This document shows, piece by piece, positions 20,107-29,349 of a DNA stretch of 64,000 nt. Every line of letters begins with the position of its first letter. Within the stretch, counting starts at the first letter, position 1. The stretch lies in assembly GCA_022925895.1 (NCBI GenBank), contig JAKSYS010000212.1, positions 1 through 64,000 on the forward strand. The letters are read 5' to 3'. The notes under the pieces were generated by a model. That model did not search any database and was not told where the DNA came from. It worked only from the letters and a program-made list of their open reading frames with translations. The DNA comes from Fragilaria crotonensis (Eukaryota; Bacillariophyta; Fragilariophyceae; Fragilariales; Fragilariaceae). The position numbers and the translations under genes were made by a program.

Positions 20107-21375
20107 TTGTCGTCTCGAATGGCGGAGACGACGGAATCCACAAGAGACTCGTCACCTCATGATGCCTCATTAGACACGATTGCCTTTGCAAATCACCGAA
20201 CCAGTCAAGATGATGATTCTCAATCGCGGAGCAGATTATCACACAAATCAGAGACCTCCTTGGATGACGATGATGCTGCTGCTGCAAATGGTATGGATGA
20301 TGAATCTGACAATGAGAACAATGGTGTCAATTCCAACAACAACCCAGCCGATGAAGAAGAAGAATACGGAACAGATGGGAGAGGAGGATTTCGAAAACGA
20401 CACCGACAAATGCTCGAGCAACGCAAGTCAGCCTTTCACAAGTTTAGATTGACATGCGGAAAAATTGTCAACAATGAAATTGTTCAAGTTTCCATGGTGG
20501 TTCTCATCATTATCAATGCGGCGGTCATGGGCGTCGCTACCTTTGATTTTGTGACGGATGATCCAGCGACGGAAGAATTGTTTGAGAACATTGATAAGGG
20601 ATTTCTCATTATTTACACTGTGGAACTGGGAATGCAATTTATATACTTTGGATGGCAGCTAGTGCGAGACCCTTGGCTTCTGTTTGATCTTGTTGTTGTC
20701 GTTGCTTCGTGGGGATTGGACATGAAAAGCGACGTGGGGGGTCAATTTCAAATTATTAGAGCGTTCCGAATTTTCAGAGCATTCCGACTCATCACAAGGA
20801 TTAAAGTTCTCAGAGACTTGGTGGCTGCCATTGGAGAAGTGATACCGAGAATGACAGCGATCGCCATGCTGTTGGTGCTCATTTTTTACATTTTCGCTGT
20901 GCTTTTTACAGAGCTATTCAAGGACTTGGTCTTGTCTCAGCCCTACTTTACTTCACTTGATTTGTCTCTGTTTACGTGCTATGAAATGATGACGCTGGAA
21001 TGGGCGAGTATAGCCAGAGAAGTCATGGCGCAGCGGACTTGGGCATGGATTCCATTTCTGGCATTCGTCATGATTACAGGCTTTATGGTGTTCAATTTGA
21101 TTATTGCTGTAATATGTGATGCAGTCTCGATTGTGGATCAAGTGGCCCGTGCCCGGGAGGCAAGAGCAAGAGGAATCATTTTGGAAACTCCAGAGCAACA
21201 ACTGGAATATGCTCACCTGAGAATGGATGTTTTGTCAGAGCGAGTGGACCTCATGCTGAAAACTCAAGTCGAAATGCAGGAAATGTTCAATCTCTTGGCC
21301 AGCGAGATTCGCCGCCTTGACAACACGGCGATTCCCAGAGCTACCAGCCGCGATGCAGACGGGGAAGCATCATGA
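20107..21375 (+). CDS. Single-domain voltage-gated cation channel, channel 5, with shortened filter
   Basis: Intact 422-residue channel. The N-tail is acidic and Asp/Asn-rich (about 55-90). S1 begins near 128. S4 (about 214-238) reads RAFRIFRAFRLITRIKVLRD. S6 ends in MVFNLIIAVICDAVSIV, followed by a tail with LSERVDLMLKTQVEMQEMF in heptads. The pore segment reads EMMTLEWASIARE, with T296, L297, E298, W299. Channels 1-4 have one residue between the acidic residue and Trp; here it is missing, and the acidic residue is Glu as in bacterial NaV (TLESWAS). The codon phase is intact, so this is a clean three-base difference. It could change selectivity or abolish conduction. Its stop codon lies inside a 56-bp tandem duplication. 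A decayed copy lies at 24040-24629. Confidence 0.9.
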   Translation: MSSRMAETTESTRDSSPHDASLDTIAFANHRTSQDDDSQSRSRLSHKSETSLDDDDAAAANGMDDESDNENNGVNSNNNPADEEEEYGTDGRGGFRKRHRQMLEQRKSAFHKFRLTCGKIVNNEIVQVSMVVLIIINAAVMGVATFDFVTDDPATEELFENIDKGFLIIYTVELGMQFIYFGWQLVRDPWLLFDLVVVVASWGLDMKSDVGGQFQIIRAFRIFRAFRLITRIKVLRDLVAAIGEVIPRMTAIAMLLVLIFYIFAVLFTELFKDLVLSQPYFTSLDLSLFTCYEMMTLEWASIAREVMAQRTWAWIPFLAFVMITGFMVFNLIIAVICDAVSIVDQVARAREARARGIILETPEQQLEYAHLRMDVLSERVDLMLKTQVEMQEMFNLLASEIRRLDNTAIPRATSRDADGEAS

Positions 21376-21472
21376 TGAATCACGATGTCATGCGTGCCCA
21401 TACATACAGTGCAGCTGGGGAAGCATCATGATGAATCACGGTCTCGCGTGTGCACATGCATATAGCGCAGCA
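21361..21472. repeat. Tandem duplication of 56 bp across the stop codon of channel 5
   Basis: Both units begin GGGGAAGCATCATGATGAAT, at 21361 and 21417, and differ by a few substitutions later. The channel 5 stop (21373-21375) falls in the first unit. The pseudogene copy near 24612 shows only one unit, so the duplication probably came after that copy was made. Confidence 0.8.
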
Positions 21473-21973
21473 CAAAAGTGTCTTATGCCTCAGTCAATGA
21501 ACACTTGGAAAAAAGTGCGAAGGAAACTGTCACCTATGCAAGTGTTACTATTTTTCGCACCTCGTGCTGTTCGTTTGTCTGTGTGTCAGTGTTACTACGT
21601 TACTACCCCGAGAACAGCCGTTATTACTCTCTGGATGGGCAAATACTCTGCTGGTACACAGTACTCGTGCGTTATGCGGGGTCGAAAAATAGCCAGACGA
21701 AATACTGAATGTACTATGTACTGCCACAGGGGCGTACACAGATTTAGACAACGTCTATACTTACTGGGTACTGGTAGACTAGCACTATCAAAGTATCCCT
21801 TTCGTCTTCACTTGCTCTCGTGTACGGCTGAAAATCACGAGATCGATTCGAACGTAGAATTGTTCGTATGGCATCTGGTGTCGAAGGTGTCGAACGTCGA
21901 ACCTGTAGTACCGGTACAGACTGCCGGTAGTACTTGCGTACAAGTACTACGGTGCCACAACTTTTTGTTGCCG
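21473..21973 (+). promoter_or_regulatory. GTAC-rich upstream region of the LRR gene
   Basis: The frame of the LRR gene is open through this stretch, but the sequence has the character of a promoter spacer. About twelve GTAC tetramers lie between 21655 and 21955, with CCGGTAC and AGTACT forms. I therefore place the start codon at 21974. Confidence 0.5.
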
Positions 21974-23431
21974 ATGGACAACATCGATCAGCCTTGGTTT
22001 GACGGCAGTGCCGACGACGCTGGCAAGGATTCATCTGGTGGCGACGGTGAGAAGAAAGCACCCGCAACATGGACAACAGACGACTTGACGAAAGTCGTAA
22101 TCAAAAAGGATGATTCGGCTGAAGAATATGCGCCTGAATTGCCCAACATGTCCTTGTCGTCGGCTCCTTCTGGTTTTTCTCCTCACGCTTCGTCAACCTC
22201 AATAATGCCAACATCAATGTGGAACGACAGTGACGATCATGAACTTACTCCCAGTAGTGGAAGATACAGATTGGAACATGCTTCACCCGTGGAACCTCCA
22301 CGTCCACCTGGACATCGATCCGTGCTGTCGTGGTCAAGTCCTCAGGTTGAGTTTTCCAACAATCGCGGCGTCGTTCCCGGAGCATTTGCCGCAGCACCAT
22401 CTCACATCACGGCAACAAGTGAGACATTTGGTGTACCAAGAATGGGTTCGCATGATTCATGGAGAGAGTTGGCAAATGAAGAATCGAAACAGGAAGAGAC
22501 AGATATCGGTGCTCCTGGCATTGATTTGTATGCCGTGGAAGCACGACTGGCACAGGAGGAAGCAACGATGATTGCGGAGGCTAAATATGTCAAAATCAAG
22601 TGGTACCAACGTCCCTTGTATCGATGGATTTCCGTTGGAAGTGTCCTGTTGACGTGCGTTCTACTTGGAGCTGTAATAGTGTTGTTCGTGGTTCTGTTTC
22701 GACCATCAGCGTCCGCTACTACTAGCAGTGCTTCCTTGTCGCCCACTACCCCGGCGACACCTACTACTACGGACTCCCCCAGCCTTGCACCAGTTTCCGA
22801 GTCCCACACCGTAACGCGTTCGGCGCCCCCCAGCACCGTACCTCCCTCCTGGACGCCGGAACAGGTGGCCTGCACGTTTCTGTCCATTTCAAATGTGGCA
22901 AAGTGTCGAACAACAGTCAAGTTTGACTTGATCAATAATGGTGGCACACCGACAGGTTCCACAATTCCAAGTGAGGTCGGTCTCTTGACACAGATGAGGT
23001 TTGTGTCGTTCTCCTACAATCACTTGTCGGGGAACATTCCAAGTGAGATCGGGCTCTTGACACAGCTGACTGAGTTGGGGTTCTCGGTCAATGAATTGAC
23101 GTCCACAATTCCGACTGAGATTGGGCTCTTGACACAACTGACCAAGTTGGAAATTTCTCACAATATGTTAACTTCAACAATTCCGAGTGAGATCGGACGC
23201 TTGACGCAGCTGACGTATTTGGCTTTGGACACCAACCAGCTAATTTCAATAATCCCCACTGAGATTGGACGTTTGTCAAGGTTAAGTTGGTTGTCGTTGT
23301 CATCCAATCAGTTGTCGGGGACAGTTCCGTCATCCCTCTGCTCACACGCGAATACTATCTATATTAACTGTGGTGAAATCACGTGTCAATCGGGTTGTTG
23401 CAGCGATGAAAGTGCCAAATCCTGTGCTTAG
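21974..23431 (+). CDS. Single-pass membrane protein with extracellular leucine-rich repeats
   Basis: Protein of 485 residues from the chosen ATG. Residues 1-215 are acidic and Ser/Pro-rich, probably cytosolic. A strong membrane helix lies at about 218-243 after basic residues (KWYQRPLYR). A Ser/Thr/Pro stalk follows (about 245-300). Then come about six plant-type LRRs of 24 residues (IPSEIGLLTQLTELGFSVNE pattern, about 321-465) and a Cys-rich end (CGEITCQSGCC). This is the layout of the many diatom LRR surface proteins without a kinase. A role in recognition or adhesion is a guess. The frame extends upstream to 21317, overlapping channel 5. That extension is rejected because it is GTAC-rich spacer and would place odd Cys/His-rich sequence before the acidic head. 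Confidence 0.82.
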   Translation: MDNIDQPWFDGSADDAGKDSSGGDGEKKAPATWTTDDLTKVVIKKDDSAEEYAPELPNMSLSSAPSGFSPHASSTSIMPTSMWNDSDDHELTPSSGRYRLEHASPVEPPRPPGHRSVLSWSSPQVEFSNNRGVVPGAFAAAPSHITATSETFGVPRMGSHDSWRELANEESKQEETDIGAPGIDLYAVEARLAQEEATMIAEAKYVKIKWYQRPLYRWISVGSVLLTCVLLGAVIVLFVVLFRPSASATTSSASLSPTTPATPTTTDSPSLAPVSESHTVTRSAPPSTVPPSWTPEQVACTFLSISNVAKCRTTVKFDLINNGGTPTGSTIPSEVGLLTQMRFVSFSYNHLSGNIPSEIGLLTQLTELGFSVNELTSTIPTEIGLLTQLTKLEISHNMLTSTIPSEIGRLTQLTYLALDTNQLISIIPTEIGRLSRLSWLSLSSNQLSGTVPSSLCSHANTIYINCGEITCQSGCCSDESAKSCA

Positions 23432-24039
23432 ATGAAACACAATGGACGGGAATACGGATGGAGTTTGGCACAGAAGGCAGCATGACAAATACGAATGCGT
23501 ATCGAGGCCGATCCCTCCCATCGGCTCTTTATCTTTATGGTACGAGTTGGTGTTTGAGATATGAAAGGAATGGCGTGACAATCGGTGCTGCGCTTTGGAA
23601 CACCAGACTCACAAACTGATAGGAGTACAGCTCCTTCGTTTGCTTTACGAACTCATGTTATTCAATACAAGTTGTTCTCAACACCCAGATTCATGATGAC
23701 AGATTGTCAAGTCAAAGGGCCTTGCAATTGCCTTTTGAGTGAGAGCAATCTCTTTTGTTGAAGGGCGGGAGGAGGGGCTCTCTAGTTCCGTTGCTTTTCC
23801 GCTTGTATACCTCTGGCCACGTCCCGAAAGTTTGGAGCGTTCTGGTGTGACGATTGCTACGTTGCTTGTTCTGTAGTATGGTGAAACGTACTCGATAGTC
23901 GCGTTGATTGGATGTCGCTACAACATCTGGGCCGTGGCGTGTCACTTGAACGAATCTCCAATTGTAGTCCGGTGTGCTGTTCGGACGGCATGATTCAGCC
24001 ATTCTCTTGATTGACAGGTGCAAATGTGGATTCGGTTGG
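23432..24039. other. Spacer with no recognisable gene
   Basis: Short frames on both strands show no domain I know. I see no repeat and no GTAC cluster. Confidence 0.4.
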
Positions 24040-24629
24040 CGTCCTTCTCTTGACCTTGTCGATGCTTCGTGGGGATCGGACTTGAAAAGCGACAGTGGGA
24101 GTCAATTTCAGATTGTTCGAGCGTTCCGAATTTTCACAGCATTCCGACTGATCACAAGGATTAAAGTTCTGAGAGATGAGGTGACTGATACCGAGAATGA
24201 CAGCTATTGCTATCCTGCTTTTCCCGGAGCAATTCAAGGACTTGGTCTTGTCACAGTCTTACTTTACTTCACTCGACGTATCTCTAATGGGCGAGTATAG
24301 TCAGAGAAGTCATGTCGCAGCGAAGTTGGGCATGGATGCCGTTTCTGGCATTCGTTACGATTACTGGCTTTATCGTGTTCAATGTGATTATTGCTGTAAT
24401 ATGCGACGCGGTCTCGATTGTTGATCAAGTGGTTCGTGCACAAGAGACAAGAGCAAGAGGAATCATTTTGGAAACTCCCGAGCAACAACTGGAATATGGT
24501 CAGCTGAGAATGGATGTTTTGTCGGAGTGAGTGGATCGCATATTCAATTTGTTGGCTAGCGAGATTCACGGCATTGACAATACGGCGCTTCCCCGAGCTA
24601 TCAGCCGCGATACAGAAGGGAAATCATGA
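24040..24629 (+). pseudogene. Decayed copy of channel 5
   Basis: The sequence follows channel 5 from S3 (plus-strand TGCTTCGTGGGGAT) through S4, S6 and the tail to the stop region. The S4 block reads RAFRIFTAFRLITRIKVLRD, with one gating Arg lost. S5 is mostly deleted, the pore helix and filter codons are deleted (the text passes from TSLDVSL straight to a GEYSQ reading), and a TGA interrupts the tail near 24528. Similarity continues into the 3' flank to about 24740. The N-tail, S1 and S2 are absent. Confidence 0.9.
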
Positions 24630-24976
24630 TAATAATTACGATCTCGTGCGTGCCGATGCATGTAGCGCAGCACAAAAGTGTCCTATGACTCTTCGTTCCT
24701 TTGGGAAGAGTGCGAAGAAAAATAACCATGGCAAGTGTTAACTGTCCACTACAGATACGTGCATGAGAAGACAACGAAGTAAAACGTCCATAAATGTTTC
24801 GCAGTAGCGAGTGCGACATCATCAACACCATCGGTGAACTCCAAAATGTTTCGTCAAAAACAACGACGAGAACATAAACAACAACGATGTGTCTATAAAG
24901 TGTGTATCGACTTTGGGGGCTCTGAAACATCGTGAATGGCGGCTACGATAGTGTTGTCACAAGGCTGTTTCGATTC
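24630..24976. other. Duplicated 3' flank and spacer
   Basis: The first 110 bases match the 3' flank of channel 5 (shared GCGCAGCACAAAAGTGTC and GAAGAAAA-type runs). The rest shows nothing recognisable. Confidence 0.5.
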
Positions 24977-26137
24977 TCAGACATTCCAGTGCAACAGCAA
25001 ACCCAGCACACGGGCTTCGTCGAACAGCCGGCCAGTCAAGTCACCTATGAACAGGACACGATCAATGGGTTCCAAGTCCTTGGTTTGATTCCAGTCAACT
25101 GTGCATGGTGCCATTTCATCCTCGTCGTTGGTTTTGAGAAATGTTCCAATCGAGGAGTTCTCGTGGTGCTTTATGGTATCGTCAGGCTCAAACATAATGA
25201 TGGGAACGGCCTTTCTGGATCTCTCAACGGAAAATGGGATCTTTATGAGTTCCAAGCCAAACTCATGGATTTTATAGTCCACGGCGTAGTACAGTTCCAA
25301 AGTTGACTCGATGCGGGGAGTGAAGAGCTTCGACATGAGATGCCACGAGTCTGATGCATGGCTGGCCGTCAAGTCACTTAACTTGTCTTTTGTCGCAAAG
25401 ATGGACTCATCGCCATGCTTTCCCCATCCGGTCACTCCAAAGGGCTCCCATGCTCCGACTTTCTCGAGCAATGATCGTGCGTCGGCTTCAGCATTTTCGA
25501 GATGGCCAACAAAGTTGAGTTTCGGGATGAACTCTGGGTCGATCCAGCTGCTCATGGGCATCCAATGCTTGTCATTACAGGTCTGGATGAGTGTTGCAAA
25601 TTCAGCCGTGGTGTGGTATTTATGGAGACAGCTCTCGCCTTCGAGACAGCATGATTGCATTATCGAGGCATCATTACTCAACACGTTGTCCAGGTAGGTG
25701 GACAGGAAGCGATCCTTTGGGTCGCGAAGGAAGATAGCCCTGGTGAACTCAGGAGAGTTCATCATGTGGGTTGCCTTGTCGATGGAGAAATCCGAGAGGC
25801 GGACCAGACCATCGGAGGAATCCACATCGAGCGATTTCCATGTTTGCAATCCCATCATGCGTCGAAGAAGCATCAAGAAAAGGGTATCTGCGACCTTTGG
25901 AACTGGAAAGAATCTGAGCCTGTATTTCTCAATTACTATTGGTGAAGAGTTGCTCACGTTATTGTAGATGTAGGCATCGTGTTCAACAGGGATGTAAGCA
26001 GATGAGCAAATAGGAATGGCATTTGTGAACGCAACGCAGCTGCATAGTAGGATTGCAATGGTCGCAGCGGCCGATTTCAGACTTTTAATCATTTTGCTGA
26101 GGCTATTGGGTGAGGGGTAGAATTCGTTTGTCAGCAA
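24977..26137 (-). CDS. Secreted or Golgi sulfotransferase (Sulfotransfer_2-like)
   Basis: Probable carbohydrate sulfotransferase using PAPS in the secretory pathway. The 386 residues contain PVPKVADT (78-85), matching the 5'-phosphosulfate loop usually written IPKVASTS. RDPKDRFLSTY (138-148) matches the 3'-phosphate loop RxPxxRxxSxY. The Met at residue 16 (26092) would begin a clean signal peptide or anchor (MIKSLKSAAATIAILLCSCV), so the true start may be 26092. There are several Cys and N-glycosylation sites (NVS, NSS, NQT). The acceptor is unknown; sulfated polysaccharides are common in diatoms. It lies alone between the channel 5 pseudogene and an unrelated gene on the same strand. Confidence 0.8.
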   Translation of the reverse strand: MLTNEFYPSPNSLSKMIKSLKSAAATIAILLCSCVAFTNAIPICSSAYIPVEHDAYIYNNVSNSSPIVIEKYRLRFFPVPKVADTLFLMLLRRMMGLQTWKSLDVDSSDGLVRLSDFSIDKATHMMNSPEFTRAIFLRDPKDRFLSTYLDNVLSNDASIMQSCCLEGESCLHKYHTTAEFATLIQTCNDKHWMPMSSWIDPEFIPKLNFVGHLENAEADARSLLEKVGAWEPFGVTGWGKHGDESIFATKDKLSDLTASHASDSWHLMSKLFTPRIESTLELYYAVDYKIHEFGLELIKIPFSVERSRKAVPIIMFEPDDTIKHHENSSIGTFLKTNDEDEMAPCTVDWNQTKDLEPIDRVLFIGDLTGRLFDEARVLGLLLHWNV

Positions 26138-27311
26138 ATCTCATGATCGTTTGCATCGCTATGAGACGCATCAGACTGGTTTTTGCACCAACCTAACAGC
26201 AGTGTTTGCAAATTGTGAGATAATTTTTTTTTTATTGGTACGGTTTGCTAACATGTAATAGGATAATTATAACATGGACGTCAGAATAATTGTGGGCTTG
26301 ACATTGGCAGAACTCGCGTATGATGTGACACAAAGGGACACCAACGCACCATAGCAAGAATATGAGTACCGTTACAGGCGTTTAAATCGGGCGTGCGCCA
26401 CTGTTTCTCCCTTCGTCGTTCATACGCGTTTTGAGAAATTGGAAATGTCCCATGAGTCGTGTGTCGTGTCATTGCGTCATGTTGTATGCGTGTCACGGAG
26501 TGAAATCGAGGACCTGCATCGAAGTCGGAAAAATTCTTGGACTGAAGGGCACTATAAGGGATCCTCAGTTGGACGAGGTTGCAAACTCACGGGGCCTTCG
26601 TCTGGCAAATCTAGATCCATCGTTCCGCCGTCCTGAAAGGGAATCAGCCCCGTTTGCTTTCTCCTCGTTTCATGCGAGGGCTCGCATTGTTTCCAAATCC
26701 GACGTCGATCGCACATCCGAGATACATAGCCGTTCTCGCTCGTGATCACTAGCATTTCCAACCCAATGCTCTGTAGAATCGCATTTCGAGCTGACTGGCG
26801 AATTGGGGAGTGACCGTCACTGCCTGGAATGCAAATTGCAAGGGAGCACGAAATGCTGGTCACAACAAGGTTCCATGCTGTTCTTGGGTTATTTCCTGCG
26901 CAAGTCGCTCAGCAGAGTACCCCAACACGTACAGGACTTTTTTGTCACCGCACTGCCAACGATGCGAGAGGTTGTCGAAATGTCCAACGGGACAGATACA
27001 TTGTAAAGTGCTTGGTATTGATTGAGAATAACTCGGCAACATCAATAACAACATACTGGAGAGTCACAAATCAAAACAAATAAGGAGCAAAAATGAAAAA
27101 TGACGATGCGGTGCATGACGGCAGTGTTCCTGGAACAAGGCCCAAAATGGAGGGGAAAAATCAGTTCATTTCTTGCGTAAAGCACACCTTTCTTGTGTAC
27201 AAGAGGCGAGGCTGATACCATCTCAACGTCATTTCCTGGAACTCCGAAAAATGATCTGTAATAACAGTAACAGCAACAGGAATGTGTGTTCACTACATGA
27301 AAAGTCAGTCT
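26138..27311. other. Spacer of about 1.2 kb, no gene recognised
   Basis: It has a T-run near 26225-26235 and several short frames on both strands without recognisable features. It separates two same-strand genes and has few GTAC tetramers. Confidence 0.4.
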
Positions 27312-28577
27312 CTAGTCTACCTTGAGCTTGGTACGTTTTGGCGTCAGCCAATTCACCACCGCAGGACTTGCAAGGATAATCATGGGCTCTGCACGCAAAC
27401 ACGGACGAAAGAATGAGTACAAAACATGTTGCATCGCAAAACAAAATTTTGAAAGCAAAATCACACACAAACAAATCTCACCAATGGTCCACATCAAATC
27501 ACCAGCAAAGTTCCCAGTCCAATCCGCATCCGCATTTCCCATTCCCAATTTGAGTGTACGGACGTACAGTGGTTCATCAACATCTTCGTTCTTATAATAC
27601 ACGAGAATGCCCAGCATGTAGCCATAAAATGCCACACAGTTGAGTAGAAAGTAAATGAATTCTCTGTAGGCCTCATATCGGGTGGAAATGGCACGAGATT
27701 CAATCCGATCCGCAGTCGATTGGATCAATGCATTGATGGTATTGTTGTTATTGTCCTTGTCACAGGTCCAGGATTCCAATTCCGATACAACATTCGCGAG
27801 TTCCTTGGATATGCTCTTGGCTTCTTCGTCTTTTTCGGACGCAGCTGAGGAACCAGCATTGATGGGAGTGAATGGCGTCCACCCACCGTCGAGGAGAAGT
27901 GCAAACGTTTCATCCGTCAGAATTGCCAATGGCACACCCTTACTATTGTTACTATTCTTGTCCGTCACGATACATTTGCGTAGAATGTTGGCAACATACG
28001 CCATGACGGCTGATTTGGACAAGAGTGTGACAGTATCGGCCACCATGTAATAGAGGAGTGGTATCATGGCAATTTCCATAATGGTGAGAGCATGGATGAG
28101 GGCAGGCACACCACCAATCCAATTTGTTTCCGTCACATGGAAACTGTTGGCAAAGAGCCAAAAGAAGGCAACACCAATGCAAAAGACATTGATGCCAACC
28201 CAGAGATTACGCTGTGCGGCCACTCGGTCATTTTGCAATTTTTGGAGGAGTAGGTCTGTGGCCGTCGTCGTGACAGTACTGTTGTTGTTGTTGCTGGCAT
28301 TCCCATTCTTGTCTTTTTGTTGTTGAAGCTTGAGAAGTAGGGTTTCCACAGAACGAAGTTTGGCGCGACTGGTGAGGATGAGATCCAATCCAGACCTGGA
28401 AACGGAGGCAAAGGCATAAAATTGTGTGATTGCAATAACGATCTCCAACCGAGTGGTCTTGTTCAACGGATGTGGCAGCGGCAGTTGAGCAGGGTCATGA
28501 ATGCCGGCGTCTTTAAAAAGCTGCAAATCTTTGATGCAGCAAAGTGCATTCCGCACTAGTTGGACAATGGCATCCAT
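27312..28577 (-). CDS. Multi-pass membrane protein of unknown function
   Basis: Protein of 421 residues that I do not recognise. The start MDAIVQLVRNALCCIKD is followed by hydrophobic segments at about 50-68, 125-145, 155-180, 310-332 and, in the unspliced form, 370-395. An Asn-rich low-complexity loop lies near 92-105 and another near 275. Lys-rich ends (TPKRTKLKVD) lie at the C-terminus. A possible intron at 27389-27481 would remove 31 codons in frame. The spliced form would read MWTIGEPMIILASPAVVNWL, dropping one hydrophobic segment. It is head to head with the NOL11-like gene across a GTAC-rich spacer. Confidence 0.7.
   Translation of the reverse strand: MDAIVQLVRNALCCIKDLQLFKDAGIHDPAQLPLPHPLNKTTRLEIVIAITQFYAFASVSRSGLDLILTSRAKLRSVETLLLKLQQQKDKNGNASNNNNSTVTTTATDLLLQKLQNDRVAAQRNLWVGINVFCIGVAFFWLFANSFHVTETNWIGGVPALIHALTIMEIAMIPLLYYMVADTVTLLSKSAVMAYVANILRKCIVTDKNSNNSKGVPLAILTDETFALLLDGGWTPFTPINAGSSAASEKDEEAKSISKELANVVSELESWTCDKDNNNNTINALIQSTADRIESRAISTRYEAYREFIYFLLNCVAFYGYMLGILVYYKNEDVDEPLYVRTLKLGMGNADADWTGNFAGDLMWTIGEICLCVILLSKFCFAMQHVLYSFFRPCLRAEPMIILASPAVVNWLTPKRTKLKVD
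27389..27481 (-). other. Possible in-frame (retainable) intron
   Basis: On the minus strand this 93-bp segment begins GTGAG and ends GTGCAG, and its length is a multiple of three with no stop codon. Either reading stays open, so splicing cannot be decided from sequence. It is T-rich in the coding direction, as introns are. Confidence 0.4.
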
Positions 28578-29349
28578 GGTGTTTCAGTTATGTGTATTAT
28601 GCCGTGTCCACGCACAACTGGGTGTTTTGCTTTTTGTCTGAGATCGTACGCCAGTATTTTATTGCGGGAAGGATCCATTTATCACCCCATATCGGAGGTC
28701 GGAGGTCGGAGGTGAAGTTCAGGCATGCTTACTGGTACTTTGAGTGCTGAAGTGCACGGAGTACGGAGCATACAATATATAATTGATTGAGTTCCGGACA
28801 AAGATGAGTGATTGAAGAAGAAGCAAACGGCTGGCCGTCATCCGCATCGTCCCGGACATTAATGTACAGTACCGGTATCGACTTCTGGTACTGGTACTCC
28901 AAGTCATACCAGTATTTCTTCGACTACGCCACTGGTACAGGCTCTAGGTACTCCGAGTACAAGTCTACTGGTCATGTCAGGGCCGAGGTTAGTTTTACTG
29001 GAGTACAAACTACTGGTAGTGTATAACGCCTGTCCGTCTGTCTAACGAAAAGTCGCCAACCACCAACCATCATCGTGATCACATTATGAACATACCCACA
29101 CACATAATTGACCTGCCCGCACCGCATGACCAAAAAAGCTGAATTGGTAATTCACTTTCGTCGGTTGCACAACACTCATCGTATTGACGGAGTATTGCAA
29201 TTGCTCGAATTGCATTGTATACTGATAGTCTAATCCATTGATCCATTGGATAACATTACCGACTCAAGCTCAGTGACCAGTTCCAGTTATCTGATTGGAA
29301 AACGAACATCTTTTTCAGCATTTTAACTTTACGTGTCCGGAACAACAAC
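28578..29349. promoter_or_regulatory. Head-to-head spacer rich in GTAC
   Basis: Spacer of 772 bases between the divergent membrane protein and NOL11-like genes. About ten GTAC tetramers lie at 28735-29010. A (GGAGGTC)n microsatellite of about three units lies near 28694-28712. Promoter function is inferred from position. Confidence 0.45.

Noticed and set aside
21317-21973. Extended N-terminus of the LRR protein overlapping the end of channel 5
   Set aside because: It overlaps a real coding end in another frame, crosses a tandem duplication and is GTAC-rich spacer. The ATG at 21974 gives a sensible acidic head.
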